Of a stretch of 64,000 nt of DNA, positions 19,459 through 30,571 are shown one piece after another. Below the pieces are notes generated by a model. That model did not search any database. It was not told the DNA's origin and saw nothing but the letters and a program-made list of their open reading frames with translations. Origin of the DNA: Chryseotalea sanaruensis (GTDB lineage: Bacteria; Bacteroidota; Bacteroidia; Cytophagales; Cyclobacteriaceae); NCBI RefSeq assembly GCF_003990915.1, contig NZ_BHXQ01000001.1:1-64000 (forward strand). The letters run 5' to 3'. The position numbers and the translations under genes are program-made. Each line of letters starts with the position of its first letter. Position 1 is the stretch's first letter.

Positions 19459-21117
19459 ATGTATAACATGAAAAGTATCTTCATTAATATAGTTGTAAGT
19501 GTTTGCCTTGGTGTGAGCTTTCAGGCAATTGCCCAAACAACAGGGGAGTTGGAGAATGTTGAAATTGAAATTGTAAAAGAAAGAAAAATTGCATTGCCAG
19601 AAGCAGAGCGCAAATTCTCTAAAATAACACCACATGCTTCAGAACCAATATCGCCACCCATTACCTATAGTTTCAAACCACTTAATGTAGAGTTGCCACT
19701 TGCAAACCTTGTTGTAAAACCACTTAAGTTGAAGAAGGAGAGTGAACCAGAAGCGAAACGCGGTTACTTTAGCGCGGGTTATGGAAATTTTGCTTCACCC
19801 TATTTGGAGGCATACTACACATCAAAGCGCAGTGCTAAGCAACTGGTTGGCGCAAGTGCCATAGTAGATGTGTGGGCTAAAGGGCCGGTAGATGACAGAA
19901 ACTCTGGTAATGGTATCTATGGCTTTTCATTATTTGGAGCATCTTTTGGAAATACTTTTAAGACAGATGTAAATCTTTCCTACAATAGATCATTTTGGCA
20001 TTTCTATGGTTATCCACAAGATCCTGCAATAAATATTGAGGCAGGTAATATTCGACAACATTTCGATCGCTTTTCATTAAGCGCTACAATTGCCAATGGT
20101 TCGAAGAGTAAGTTTGTTTACGATTTAAAAGGAGGTTTCGGTTATATACAAGATGCTTATGCGGCACGAGAATCAGATGTCAATCTTTCTTTTTCATCTG
20201 CCTATTCCCTTAAACCCACCAGAAAAGTAATAACAAATGCCAGCTATCAGTTAATCAGTAGAAAGGATGTGTTAGTAGAGGCAAAGCCACGTAGTTTATT
20301 TCAGGCCGAGATGTTGTATACCATTAATCCGATTGACAGATTATTGATTGATGTTGGTTTTGGTGTTGCATATGAAAACGATACGTTGGATAAAGACTTC
20401 CATTTTTACCCAAAAGCGCATGCACGATATGAGTTAACTAAAGGAGTATTGGCAAAAGCCTCATTGTCAGGGCAAATGAGATCGGTATCGTTACACACAC
20501 TTACTACTGAAAATCCCTGGTTGGCACCTAATGTGTTAATACAGCACACTAATGAAGCCTTTGTTTTAGAAGCCGGTTTAGAAGCTGCATTCGCTAAAAA
20601 CTTCAAAGCCGAGGTTGGTGCTTCTGTAGCTTCATTACGTAACTTATACTTCTATACGAATGATGCCACAGATCAATCTCAGTTTTTATTAAGCTATGAT
20701 GATAAGGCGACTGAGCGTATCAATTTCTATGGGATTATCGATCATGCCGTCTCAAAGCGTTCCGTTATTTCTCTTCGTGCAGATTGGTTCAATTATGTAA
20801 CAGATACTTTATCTGCGGCATGGCATAGACCAACCTATAAAGTGGCACTCCAAAGCACCTATAATTTCTTTCAAAAGTTGAAACTATCAGGTGGGGTTAC
20901 TTTTTTGGGTGGTATGAAAGCATACAATTTTGCTGAAGCGAAAGCCGTAACACTGGAACCAGCTATCGATTTTTCGCTTCGTGCAGAGTATTTTGTATCA
21001 GATAAATTGTTACTCTTTATACAGGGCGCCAATCTGCTTTCAAGTGATTACAATCTTTACCTAAACTACCCCGTAAGAGGGGCGCAGGTAAGGGCTGGCT
21101 TTAGCTGGAGCTTCTGA
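19459..21117 (+). CDS. Outer-membrane beta-barrel protein (TonB-receptor-like barrel without plug)
   Basis: 552 residues with a signal peptide ending near FQAIAQ (an alternative start is 19468, MKSIFIN). A short linker leads to a barrel from about residue 100, made of alternating amphipathic strands such as GYFSAGYGNFASPYLEAYYTS and ending in the aromatic GFSWSF typical of BAM-inserted proteins. I see no plug domain or TonB box, so calling it a TonB-dependent receptor would be an overstatement. It is probably in one operon with the upstream TPR protein. Confidence 0.75.
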   Translation: MYNMKSIFINIVVSVCLGVSFQAIAQTTGELENVEIEIVKERKIALPEAERKFSKITPHASEPISPPITYSFKPLNVELPLANLVVKPLKLKKESEPEAKRGYFSAGYGNFASPYLEAYYTSKRSAKQLVGASAIVDVWAKGPVDDRNSGNGIYGFSLFGASFGNTFKTDVNLSYNRSFWHFYGYPQDPAINIEAGNIRQHFDRFSLSATIANGSKSKFVYDLKGGFGYIQDAYAARESDVNLSFSSAYSLKPTRKVITNASYQLISRKDVLVEAKPRSLFQAEMLYTINPIDRLLIDVGFGVAYENDTLDKDFHFYPKAHARYELTKGVLAKASLSGQMRSVSLHTLTTENPWLAPNVLIQHTNEAFVLEAGLEAAFAKNFKAEVGASVASLRNLYFYTNDATDQSQFLLSYDDKATERINFYGIIDHAVSKRSVISLRADWFNYVTDTLSAAWHRPTYKVALQSTYNFFQKLKLSGGVTFLGGMKAYNFAEAKAVTLEPAIDFSLRAEYFVSDKLLLFIQGANLLSSDYNLYLNYPVRGAQVRAGFSWSF

Positions 21118-21154
21118 TTTTTGCTCGATACGTATGAATTCTTATAAATTCCTT

Positions 21155-21162
21155 TATTTTTG
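21155..21162 (+). promoter_or_regulatory. Bacteroidota-type -7 element before the SPOR-domain gene
   Basis: TATTTTTG matches the TAnnTTTG -7 consensus and lies 30 bp before the ATG at 21192. No TTG is well placed for a -33 element, so this is a partial match. Confidence 0.4.
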
Positions 21163-21191
21163 TATGTTAAGGAATTGTAAAAAACCAACGC

Positions 21192-21956
21192 ATGGCACGT
21201 AGAAAGAAAACTACCGAAGAAAAACCAACAGAAGAAGTTACGGGTTCATCCGATGACAACTTTGGTTTGCCTGACATAGACTATACACCTATTGACCGAA
21301 CGGAAGAAACTCCTGTTATCCAGGAAACTTCTACTCCTGAACCTGAACCAGTTCAAACAAAAACAGAACATTACAGCTCTAGTAGCCAAAGCGCTGATAC
21401 AGGAACCACCTCTCATAGCAGCTACGAGTCAACTTATACCTACACACCTCCTAAGGAAGAGAGCTCAATGGCACCTAAGATTATTGGTATTATTGTTGTT
21501 GTTTTATTAGCCCTGGCAGCAACTTATTACTTTGCTGTTTACAAACCGCAACAGCAAGCTGAGGAGAAAGCATTGTTAGATAAGAAGCGCAAAGACGCTG
21601 AAGCTAAAGAGCAGGAACGTCTGCAGGAACAACAAAGATTAGACGAAGAAAGAAGAAGGGCTCAAGCTGAGGCTGAAGCGAATGCAAAGCCAAAAGAAGG
21701 AAGTATTGAAACACTAAGTGAACGTACTAAGCGTTATTATGTGGTCATATCCAGCTCGATAGACGATGATCTTGTAATGGATTATGCTAAAGAGCTGAGT
21801 GCTAGTGGTGTTAACTGCAAAATCATTCCTCCTTATGGAAAAGTAAAGTTTTCGCGTCTTACTATTGCTGAAGGTGATACATATGCCAACGCACAAAGTA
21901 TAGCCGATGGCTTAAAAGGTCAGTATGGAGATGGCCTTTGGGTAATAAAATATTAA
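21192..21956 (+). CDS. SPOR-domain membrane protein
   Basis: 254 residues: an acidic, low-complexity cytoplasmic N-terminus (1-93), one transmembrane segment (about 95-117, IIGIIVVVLLALAATYYFAV), a charged coiled coil (about 120-165, rich in EKE and QERLQEQ), and a C-terminal SPOR-like domain (about 175-254, YYVVISSSIDD...). SPOR domains bind denuded peptidoglycan glycans, often at division sites. The topology (N-in, C in the periplasm) fits such a role, which is inferred here. A strong terminator follows at 21973. Confidence 0.8.
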   Translation: MARRKKTTEEKPTEEVTGSSDDNFGLPDIDYTPIDRTEETPVIQETSTPEPEPVQTKTEHYSSSSQSADTGTTSHSSYESTYTYTPPKEESSMAPKIIGIIVVVLLALAATYYFAVYKPQQQAEEKALLDKKRKDAEAKEQERLQEQQRLDEERRRAQAEAEANAKPKEGSIETLSERTKRYYVVISSSIDDDLVMDYAKELSASGVNCKIIPPYGKVKFSRLTIAEGDTYANAQSIADGLKGQYGDGLWVIKY

Positions 21957-21972
21957 CAACGTTGAAATCCTG

Positions 21973-22014
21973 AAAAGGCAATCCAGCGTTTAACTGTTGG
22001 ATTGCCTTTTTATT
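21973..22014 (+). terminator. Intrinsic terminator after the SPOR-domain gene
   Basis: AAAAGGCAATCCA (21973-21985) and TGGATTGCCTTTT (21998-22010) form a perfect 13-bp stem with a 12-nt loop, followed by a T-rich tail. Confidence 0.9.
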
Positions 22015-22043
22015 TATACTAACTCAATTTTTTGAACGATAGC

Positions 22044-22700
22044 ATGATAGCACAAATCACAACAGAGGTTGCGGCCTCAGAATCTATTTCGGTATTAGAC
22101 CTAGCACTAAAGGGAGGTTGGGTAATGTTACCACTGGCATTAATGTGGATAGCAGCCATCTATTTGTTTATTGAGCGCTTACTCACTATAAACAAGGCTA
22201 ACATGGATCCTGAACCCTTTATGAATCGTGTCAAGGAGTTGGTTCAGCGCAACGATATTCAAGGTGCCAAATTATTGTGTGCCCAGAGTGGAACACCGGT
22301 AGCGCGAATGATTGAGAAGGGCGTTTCGCGTATTGGCAGTCCTCTCAAAAACATTGAAGCATCAATTGAGAACGTAGGTAAACTAGAGATCTTCAAGCTT
22401 GAAAAAAATCTATCTACGCTAGCCACTATTTCAGGAGCCGCACCTATGATTGGTTTCCTCGGAACAGTAATCGGTATGGTTCAGGCTTTTATTTCAATTT
22501 CGCAAGAGGAGGGATCTGTAAGCCCTAAATTGTTGTCAAATGGTATTTACGAGGCCATGATTACTACTGTTGGTGGTCTTATTGTAGGTATTATGGCATA
22601 CCTGGCCTACAACTACCTGGTTACACGTGTAGCCAAGGTTATTCACAAAATGGAATATACATCCATTGACTTTATAGATCTTTTACAAGAACCTAGATAA
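22044..22700 (+). CDS. exbB: ExbB/TolQ/MotA proton-channel protein
   Basis: 218 residues from the ATG at 22044; a TTG at 22032 would add four residues. Three hydrophobic segments are seen: about 29-45, 130-150 (SGAAPMIGFLGTVIGMVQAF, the conserved ExbB channel motif) and about 172-195 (TTVGGLIVGIMAYLAYNYL). With ExbD it forms the inner-membrane motor that energises TonB-dependent uptake. It is the first gene of a compact exbB-exbD-tonB operon, with 7 bp to exbD. Confidence 0.92.
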   Translation: MIAQITTEVAASESISVLDLALKGGWVMLPLALMWIAAIYLFIERLLTINKANMDPEPFMNRVKELVQRNDIQGAKLLCAQSGTPVARMIEKGVSRIGSPLKNIEASIENVGKLEIFKLEKNLSTLATISGAAPMIGFLGTVIGMVQAFISISQEEGSVSPKLLSNGIYEAMITTVGGLIVGIMAYLAYNYLVTRVAKVIHKMEYTSIDFIDLLQEPR

Positions 22701-22707
22701 ATAGAAA

Positions 22708-23097
22708 ATGAATTTAGGATCCAAGAAAAAGGTAGACGCAAGTTTTAACATGGCCTCCATGACAGATCTTATCTTTCTGTTGCTGGTCTTTTTCATGCTT
22801 ACATCTTCCTTTATTACGCCATCGGGTTTACCCGTGAACTTACCAAGCAGTGCGGCCAGCACCATTGAGGTACAGAAGGTTTCTGTTACGGTAACCAAGG
22901 ACCTTGAATACTTCGTAAACGAGAAGAAGATATCCAAAGCGATGTTGGAAGGAGAATTGAAAAGTCAGTTAGGAGGAGCCAATGGCTCTGTGGTGTTGCA
23001 TATAGATAAAGACGTGCCGTGGGAACATGGCGTATACGTAGCCGGTATTGCTACATCACTAGAAGCAAAAGTTGTCGTAGCGACTAAACCAAAATAG
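22708..23097 (+). CDS. exbD: ExbD/TolR biopolymer transport protein
   Basis: 129 residues with a single N-terminal transmembrane helix (MTDLIFLLLVFFMLTSSF). It carries the essential membrane aspartate D20, the proton-binding residue of the family, and a periplasmic C-terminal domain. Its position between exbB and a tonB-like gene, with a 1-bp gap to the latter, supports a TonB energising complex. A Tol-Pal role is less likely because no tolB or pal is nearby. Confidence 0.92.
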   Translation: MNLGSKKKVDASFNMASMTDLIFLLLVFFMLTSSFITPSGLPVNLPSSAASTIEVQKVSVTVTKDLEYFVNEKKISKAMLEGELKSQLGGANGSVVLHIDKDVPWEHGVYVAGIATSLEAKVVVATKPK

Positions 23098-23098
23098 T

Positions 23099-23956
23099 AT
23101 GGTTTCTCAGGAAGAAAAGAAAAACAAACGTATTGCGGCCATTACAACGATTATAATTAATGGACTTGTGTTGGTTTTATTACTGTTTGTTGCAGCCTGG
23201 AGAGCGCCCAATCCCCCTTTACCTGAGTATGGTATTGAACTAAACTTTGGTATGGATACCCAGGGTGGAGGCGACATTCAACCTGAAGAACCCGTGGGTT
23301 CTCAAGAAACCGAAAGTCAGGAAGATGCTGCTGCCCCAACGCCTGAGCAAAATGAAGCACCTGCAGAAACTGTTCCTACTCCAGCTGAAGTTGTTAGTAA
23401 AACAGAAAGCCCTGTTACGGTAAAAGAAACAAAAGAGACACCCAAAGAGGTGGTAAAAGAAGTTAAGAAGGAAGAAAAGAAAACAGAGCCTGTTAAGACC
23501 GAGGAAAAGCCGAAAGAAGAACCTAAGGCCACTTACAAACCTAAAGAAGATGCCACCAATGCGACAGATAAGACTGGTAAACCGACAAGCCAAGGAGATG
23601 ATGCCGGAAAAACCGGTGACAAAGGAGACCCTAAAGGTTCTATTGATGCTAATGCGCTTTATGGTAAGCAGGGTGGAGGCGATGGTGGTTCAAGTTTGGA
23701 TTTAGCAGGTTGGAAATGGGATGCAGTGCCTAAGCCCGCCATTCCGGATAATGCGCAAGGAGGAAAAATTGTTTTCCAGATAAAAGTGAATGAAGACGGT
23801 GAAATAACTAAGATTGATGTAATTGAAAATGCCGTTGGCCCAGAGGCCGCCAGAATATGCAGAGCAGAAATTGAAAAACTGACATTCTCTAAAACTGGTT
23901 CGAATGTTCCTACTGAGTCAACAGGTAGAATAACTTTTGTAATTCGCTCTAAGTAA
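23099..23956 (+). CDS. TonB-like energy transducer
   Basis: 285 residues: an N-terminal transmembrane helix (about 14-36), a long Pro/Glu/Lys-rich periplasmic spacer (about 55-180, with many KE, EPV and PKE motifs), and a C-terminal TonB-like domain (about 205-285, GKIVFQIKVNEDGEITKIDVIEN...). This is the standard layout for the protein that carries ExbB/ExbD energy to outer-membrane receptors. The spacer is strongly charged, consistent with an extended conformation across the periplasm. Confidence 0.88.
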   Translation: MVSQEEKKNKRIAAITTIIINGLVLVLLLFVAAWRAPNPPLPEYGIELNFGMDTQGGGDIQPEEPVGSQETESQEDAAAPTPEQNEAPAETVPTPAEVVSKTESPVTVKETKETPKEVVKEVKKEEKKTEPVKTEEKPKEEPKATYKPKEDATNATDKTGKPTSQGDDAGKTGDKGDPKGSIDANALYGKQGGGDGGSSLDLAGWKWDAVPKPAIPDNAQGGKIVFQIKVNEDGEITKIDVIENAVGPEAARICRAEIEKLTFSKTGSNVPTESTGRITFVIRSK

Positions 23957-24093
23957 TTTCACTAAATACATTATTAATTTCTTCATCTAGAACCAGAATA
24001 CTTTCTGATTATGGATACTCAGTGGATTAAGAACTATCGAATCTTACAAGAAACTGATCAGTCCCATTTCAATAAAACAATGTCAAATGCATT

Positions 24094-24150
24094 AAAAAAA
24101 ACAAACCCTGTGATCTTTCCGAGGCTTCGGATTAAACACAGGGTTTGTTA
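24094..24150. terminator. Bidirectional hairpin between tonB and the M61 peptidase gene
   Basis: ACAAACCCTGTG (24101-24112) pairs perfectly with CACAGGGTTTGT (24137-24148), with an inner CCGAGGCTTCGG hairpin. The A-run at 24094-24100 gives a U-tract for minus-strand transcripts, so it best serves the peptidase gene and may also end the tonB operon. Confidence 0.8.
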
Positions 24151-24179
24151 TTATCAGTTCATTAAGGACCTCTTATTGA

Positions 24180-26060
24180 TTAAGGTTGCAGCCAGGCCTT
24201 TCTTAAGGCTAACTGCTCATCAGTTGGCGATGGCATAAAGCGCAGTAAATGTTTGCGTGTACGCTCAGCCAATATACAAGGCGAAGACAATTCGACCACC
24301 TCATTCTTACGAACAACGGTATAGCTAATGGTTTTTCCTTCTCCTAACTTTTGTTGTTGTGCTTGAATAAAAGTGCCTACTTCAGGGCCTAAGTCAGGTA
24401 CTTCTTCTCCGTTTATTTTAAGAATGATATCACCATTTTTAAAGCCCAGGGCTTTACCTTGTCCGTTTACAGCATCTTCATTGCCAATGGCTAATTTTGG
24501 TTTGCCTTCATATTGATTTATTGCAATAGCCGCTTGCTCTAATCCTAGTGAATATTCAGCTGTTACGCTTTCTTTTTCATATTCAACACCAACCATATTG
24601 AAGGTTTCTTTTAACGGTAACGATTCAGGTCCACCTACGTAAGTGTTTAGAAATTCACCAATCTCTGGATAAGTCATTGCGGTAATCTCAGCAAATAAGG
24701 ATTCATCTTTAAAAGATTTACTCACCCCATATTTTTTACCCAAATCAGCCACCAGGTTTTGCATACCATATTTTCCGTCAGACAACTTGCGCAATTGTAT
24801 ATCAAGGCACAGCGATATTAAAGTGCCTTTTTGGTAAACGTTGTAATATTGGTCGGCATACTTATCAAGCGCACCTAAACTCAATTCTGTAAAAGGAAGG
24901 TTGTCTTTAAAGCCTTCTGCCGTAAACATTTTCTCTTGTAGGATCTGTAAATATTCTTCTGGTGAAATTAAGTTATACTTTACTTGAACATTACCGGCAA
25001 AGTATTCAGTCAGGCCTTCGTATAACCACAAATGGCGCGACATCTTAGGGTCGTTAAATCCGAAACTACCGATTTCTTCAGAGTGAATGGTGAGCGGTGT
25101 TACAATATGAAAAAATTCGTGTGCTGCAAAATCGCGAAGCTGTTGCTGCATTTGACCAATTGTAGCTTCGGGCATATAGTAAATTGAAGAATAAGAATGC
25201 TCCAATGCACCATAAGAAGTAACAGGTCTGTCTGTGAAGTAAAACACAAAAGCATATTTATCAACAGGTAATGTGCCACCTAAGTATTCCTTTTGTGACA
25301 TAAGTACTTCACGCACATTTGCAGCAATTTCCTTTGCAGTAATTTTTTTGGTGGGCGAGTAGGAACCAATTAACACTTCTGTATTACCAACGTAAATAAT
25401 AGCGGTGTCGGGCTCACTGTACATAATAGGAGAATCAACCAAACGATCATAATTTTCTGTTTGGAAAACATCCACACGTTTAGCTGCACTATTATCCTTT
25501 TCTTCTTTAGATACCTTTGTTAAAGGTTCGCCTGTCTTTGATGCGATGAGGCCAGTTGAACCGTAAAAATTCTCAGCACGGATTACATTAAGTGTAAAAC
25601 CTTGATCCTTGTAGCCATCGAAATAACCAAAAACACCACTGCTATTGATCAGAAAGTTTTTACCTTCTTCAATGTTTGTGCCTGCAGGCCAAAATACATC
25701 AGGGCCTTTCAGTTTGGTATCGAAAGTATCTTCTATCCAATAAGTAATTTTAGCAGCTTTGTTAGCGTCTTTAATTTTCCAGGAATTATCATCCTGCTTA
25801 CTCACACTAAGTTTCTTTCCCTTTTTATCGAACACCTCTAACTTAGATACAAAACGGCCATAATCGGCTATGGCATAAGTACCGGGGATCATTTCAGGAA
25901 AGTAGAAAATGACTTCCGATTCCTTAATGGCAGGGGGAGTCAACTCTACATACACCTTGTCATCTTCAACCTTGGTAAGATCTAATGTGTAGTTGTAATT
26001 ATTTTTAGATTGCCCCCAAACAAGCGCAGGCAAGAAGAGTAAAATGACTAAAAAACGCAT
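24180..26060 (-). CDS. M61-family metallopeptidase with PDZ domain
   Basis: 626 residues from the ATG at 26060, which gives a clean signal peptide (MRFLVILLFLPALVWGQ); an upstream ATG at 26093 would add 11 residues. The catalytic zinc motif HEFFH lies at residues 314-318 (AHEFFHIVTPL), followed by a downstream glutamate-bearing stretch (LWLYEGLTEYFAG). A PDZ-like domain lies near 520-600 (GKALGFKNGDIILKINGEEV). M61 enzymes resemble glycyl aminopeptidase. It is presumably periplasmic or secreted; the substrate is unknown. Confidence 0.9.
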   Translation of the reverse strand: MRFLVILLFLPALVWGQSKNNYNYTLDLTKVEDDKVYVELTPPAIKESEVIFYFPEMIPGTYAIADYGRFVSKLEVFDKKGKKLSVSKQDDNSWKIKDANKAAKITYWIEDTFDTKLKGPDVFWPAGTNIEEGKNFLINSSGVFGYFDGYKDQGFTLNVIRAENFYGSTGLIASKTGEPLTKVSKEEKDNSAAKRVDVFQTENYDRLVDSPIMYSEPDTAIIYVGNTEVLIGSYSPTKKITAKEIAANVREVLMSQKEYLGGTLPVDKYAFVFYFTDRPVTSYGALEHSYSSIYYMPEATIGQMQQQLRDFAAHEFFHIVTPLTIHSEEIGSFGFNDPKMSRHLWLYEGLTEYFAGNVQVKYNLISPEEYLQILQEKMFTAEGFKDNLPFTELSLGALDKYADQYYNVYQKGTLISLCLDIQLRKLSDGKYGMQNLVADLGKKYGVSKSFKDESLFAEITAMTYPEIGEFLNTYVGGPESLPLKETFNMVGVEYEKESVTAEYSLGLEQAAIAINQYEGKPKLAIGNEDAVNGQGKALGFKNGDIILKINGEEVPDLGPEVGTFIQAQQQKLGEGKTISYTVVRKNEVVELSSPCILAERTRKHLLRFMPSPTDEQLALRKAWLQP

Positions 26061-26132
26061 AGTTGTACTTTTTATATTTTGGTAAATGAACAAACTGAAC
26101 TGTTAAGTCGCAAATTCGGTTGATAATTACAG

Positions 26133-26498
26133 ATGAAAAAAACAATGATTATTGGTGCTACCACAAATAAAGGTAGGTACGCCTACTTAGCTGCTGAAAT
26201 GTTGAACGACTACAATCACGAAATTGTTCCGGTTGGTATAAAGAAGGGTGAGGTGTTGGGACGAGAGATTCTTGACATAAAGCAAAAGCCTATTGTTGAA
26301 GGGATAGATACCATTACACTTTACATAGGGCCTGATCACCAACCTGAATGGTATGATTATTTGATTGGCTTAAAGCCTAAACGAATCATTTTTAATCCTG
26401 GAACTGAGAATCAGGAATTTGAGAAAAAAGCAAGTGAAAAAGGTATAGAAACACTACAAGCTTGCACGCTGGTAATGTTACGCAGCAACCAGTACTAA
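26133..26498 (+). CDS. CoA-binding Rossmann-fold protein (YccU-like)
   Basis: 121 residues. An N-terminal nucleotide-binding pattern (MIIGATTNKGRYAYLAAEML) begins a single Rossmann domain similar to the CoA_binding family, ending LQACTLVMLRSNQY. The family binds CoA or a similar cofactor, but the physiological role is not established. It is a single gene, convergent with the NTF2-like gene and divergent from the peptidase. Confidence 0.8.
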   Translation: MKKTMIIGATTNKGRYAYLAAEMLNDYNHEIVPVGIKKGEVLGREILDIKQKPIVEGIDTITLYIGPDHQPEWYDYLIGLKPKRIIFNPGTENQEFEKKASEKGIETLQACTLVMLRSNQY

Positions 26499-26510
26499 GT
26501 TTTTATTTTA

Positions 26511-26990
26511 CTATGAGCTAGATTTACGTATTACACCAACATGGATAATTTTCCAGTTACCTTCTCCGTCCTTTTCCAGAATTCTGATTTCTGATTGTTC
26601 ATCTCTTTCAATTCCATCGCCCAGAATTTTTTGACGAAAGTGAACAAAGGCGGCATTGCCATAAACCTTTACATGATCCCAACGATTTTCGATTTCTACT
26701 TTAGCTGGCTTAGACATTTTAAAGTAATCATTGAAGCCTTTTTCTATATTTTGCCAGCCTTCATAATAGTTAACATCAGTGCTGTCGGCAAAACTCCAAT
26801 AGGCGTGAGGTACCTGAAGCCAACAAGATTTCCAACCATCTTTATCTGTTTCAAAAAAGGATTTTGTTTCCTTAACGATGACGGCCTTAATAGCCTCAAC
26901 ATCATTTTGTGACGAACTTGGCTTTTTCTTTTGTGCAACTGCAACTTGTATAGCCAGACTTAAAACAACGAAGGTGAGAACTGCTTTCAT
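26511..26990 (-). CDS. Secreted NTF2-like (DUF4440/SnoaL-type) protein
   Basis: 159 residues with a signal peptide (MKAVLTFVVLSLAIQVAVAQ). The mature part has the cone-shaped NTF2-like pattern: an N-terminal helix with VEAIKAVIVKETKSFFETD, a W-rich central segment (WKSCWLQVPHAYWSFAD), and C-terminal strands ending GNWKIIHVGVI. Such domains bind small ligands or act as enzymes. No catalytic residues are obvious, so no reaction is proposed. Confidence 0.7.
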   Translation of the reverse strand: MKAVLTFVVLSLAIQVAVAQKKKPSSSQNDVEAIKAVIVKETKSFFETDKDGWKSCWLQVPHAYWSFADSTDVNYYEGWQNIEKGFNDYFKMSKPAKVEIENRWDHVKVYGNAAFVHFRQKILGDGIERDEQSEIRILEKDGEGNWKIIHVGVIRKSSS

Positions 26991-27055
26991 AACTTCGGAT
27001 TTTAGTGTTGTTATGAAGATAGCGAAAAATTCTCATTCGAGGATGTATTTGGTAC

Positions 27056-28447
27056 CTAATTTACGGAGGCATCCTTTAGGGCAGTATGAACCATAACACC
27101 CTTATTTTTTAATGAATTGCTCAAATTTTCAATAGCCTCTGTGTTTTCCCATGGATTTTGTCCAATAGAGAGTAGCTGTAAATTTTCAAAAGTACTTAGT
27201 TGTTCAGGCAGATTTCTTAACTGATTTTTCGATAAATCAAGGTTTTCTAAGTTACGAAGACTGAGAATAGTGGACGGAAATTCGACAAATGAATTATCAT
27301 TTAACCTAAGTACACTAAGATTAGTTAATGACTGCACATTGCTGGGTAAATAACTTAGTTTATTATGATGTAAATACAGTTCTCTTAAGTGAGAAAGATT
27401 CCCTACACTTTCTGGTAGAGTGCTTAGCTCGTTAAATGATAAATAGAGCACCTCCAGCTTTGTTAAATCACCTAATTTTTCATCTAGTTTATTAATTTTA
27501 TTGTAGTACAAATCGACAATGTTCAGGTTTTTTAATTGATAAAATTCTGTTGGTAATGTCGAGATTTTGTTCTGATAAAATGTGATTTGTTCAAGGTTTT
27601 GTAGCTTGCCTATAGAGGAGGGAAGTACTTCTATGTTATTATAATTACAAAGTAACTTTTTAAGTGAAGTAAGATCACCTATGTTTTGTGGTAATGCAGT
27701 AATTTTATTTTTCTGTAAGTTTAATTCTTCCAATTGTATTGGGAGGGAGAGATCTGCATTACCAAGCGTAAGATTGTTTTCAATTAAGACTAGTTTTTTC
27801 AACTTCTTGTTTTTCGAAAGCGTTGGTACCTTGGACAACTGACATTTTGATAGATCAAGTGTTTCAAGATTTTTAAAGGTCTTATAATTGTTAGGCAGGG
27901 TGTTTTCCTTATCGGTGCGGATATTAAGTTCCTTAACTGAATTATTTTTGGCTAATACTAATTTGCCTTTAGCGGGTACGTTATTCAGAATATTTACTTC
28001 CTTTAGTTTTGAGAACTTTTTAAGGTAATGGGGAAGTCTTTTAATTTTGGTATTTACCAGTTCTAACTCTTCAATGTTCCTACATGATGAAAGATGTTTT
28101 GGAAATTTCTTTCCGCTATAGTCGTGTAAAGATACCTTATTGGCTTTTGCAGCATTACTGACATTTATATCTTTATATGAAGTAAAGCCTTTGCTCATCT
28201 CGTAGCTGTAACGGAAAGCAATAATTTTACCCATTGCATCGCCAAATGCTTTTCCAAGACTATCCATGCGCTCAGCTTCTTCAGCAGTGGGTTTACTGCT
28301 TTTGTTTTGGCGGTACTGCATCATTTTTTCCTGAATGAGGAAGTAGTTGGCCGAGTCTTCTTTAGAAGCAAAAACTGGTTGCACTTTCTGAGCATGGAGC
28401 ATTGAAAAAGTCAGCGAGAAGAGGAGAGAAATACCTAAAATCTTCAT
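27056..28447 (-). CDS. Secreted leucine-rich-repeat protein
   Basis: 463 residues with a signal peptide (MKILGISLLFSLTFSMLHAQ). From about residue 120 to the end it is built of roughly 23-residue LRRs of the pattern L..L.L..N.L..LP..I..L, for example NLEQITFYQNKISTLPTEF. No C-terminal T9SS signal is apparent, so it is probably periplasmic or outer-membrane associated. LRR surfaces bind proteins; the partner is unknown. It is divergent from gyrB across 127 bp. Confidence 0.85.
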   Translation of the reverse strand: MKILGISLLFSLTFSMLHAQKVQPVFASKEDSANYFLIQEKMMQYRQNKSSKPTAEEAERMDSLGKAFGDAMGKIIAFRYSYEMSKGFTSYKDINVSNAAKANKVSLHDYSGKKFPKHLSSCRNIEELELVNTKIKRLPHYLKKFSKLKEVNILNNVPAKGKLVLAKNNSVKELNIRTDKENTLPNNYKTFKNLETLDLSKCQLSKVPTLSKNKKLKKLVLIENNLTLGNADLSLPIQLEELNLQKNKITALPQNIGDLTSLKKLLCNYNNIEVLPSSIGKLQNLEQITFYQNKISTLPTEFYQLKNLNIVDLYYNKINKLDEKLGDLTKLEVLYLSFNELSTLPESVGNLSHLRELYLHHNKLSYLPSNVQSLTNLSVLRLNDNSFVEFPSTILSLRNLENLDLSKNQLRNLPEQLSTFENLQLLSIGQNPWENTEAIENLSNSLKNKGVMVHTALKDASVN

Positions 28448-28522
28448 ATCAACTAAAAGTTTAGGTGAAGATATTGAAAAAAATCAGAATATGATGAAAA
28501 TGCCATTTTTTAGTCTTTATTC

Positions 28523-28556
28523 TTGCATAAAATGCCGTGTAAATAGCTTAATTTTG
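28523..28556 (+). promoter_or_regulatory. Putative gyrB promoter
   Basis: TAATTTTG (28549-28556) matches the TAnnTTTG -7 box, with TTG at 28523-28525 as a -33 candidate (23-bp spacer, at the long end). The -7 box lies 18 bp before the ATG. Confidence 0.55.
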
Positions 28557-28565
28557 AAGGTTTAG

Positions 28566-30530
<1,965 letters not shown>

Positions 30531-30571
30531 CAGCTATCAAGAAAATCTGCAAGCTTTAACCATCAGTGCGT

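Noticed and set aside
19459..21117. TonB-dependent receptor
   Set aside because: No plug domain or TonB box seen; only an outer-membrane barrel is supported.
24011..24238. 75-codon plus-strand open frame
   Set aside because: It runs through the bidirectional hairpin and into the peptidase gene, with no signal or homology.
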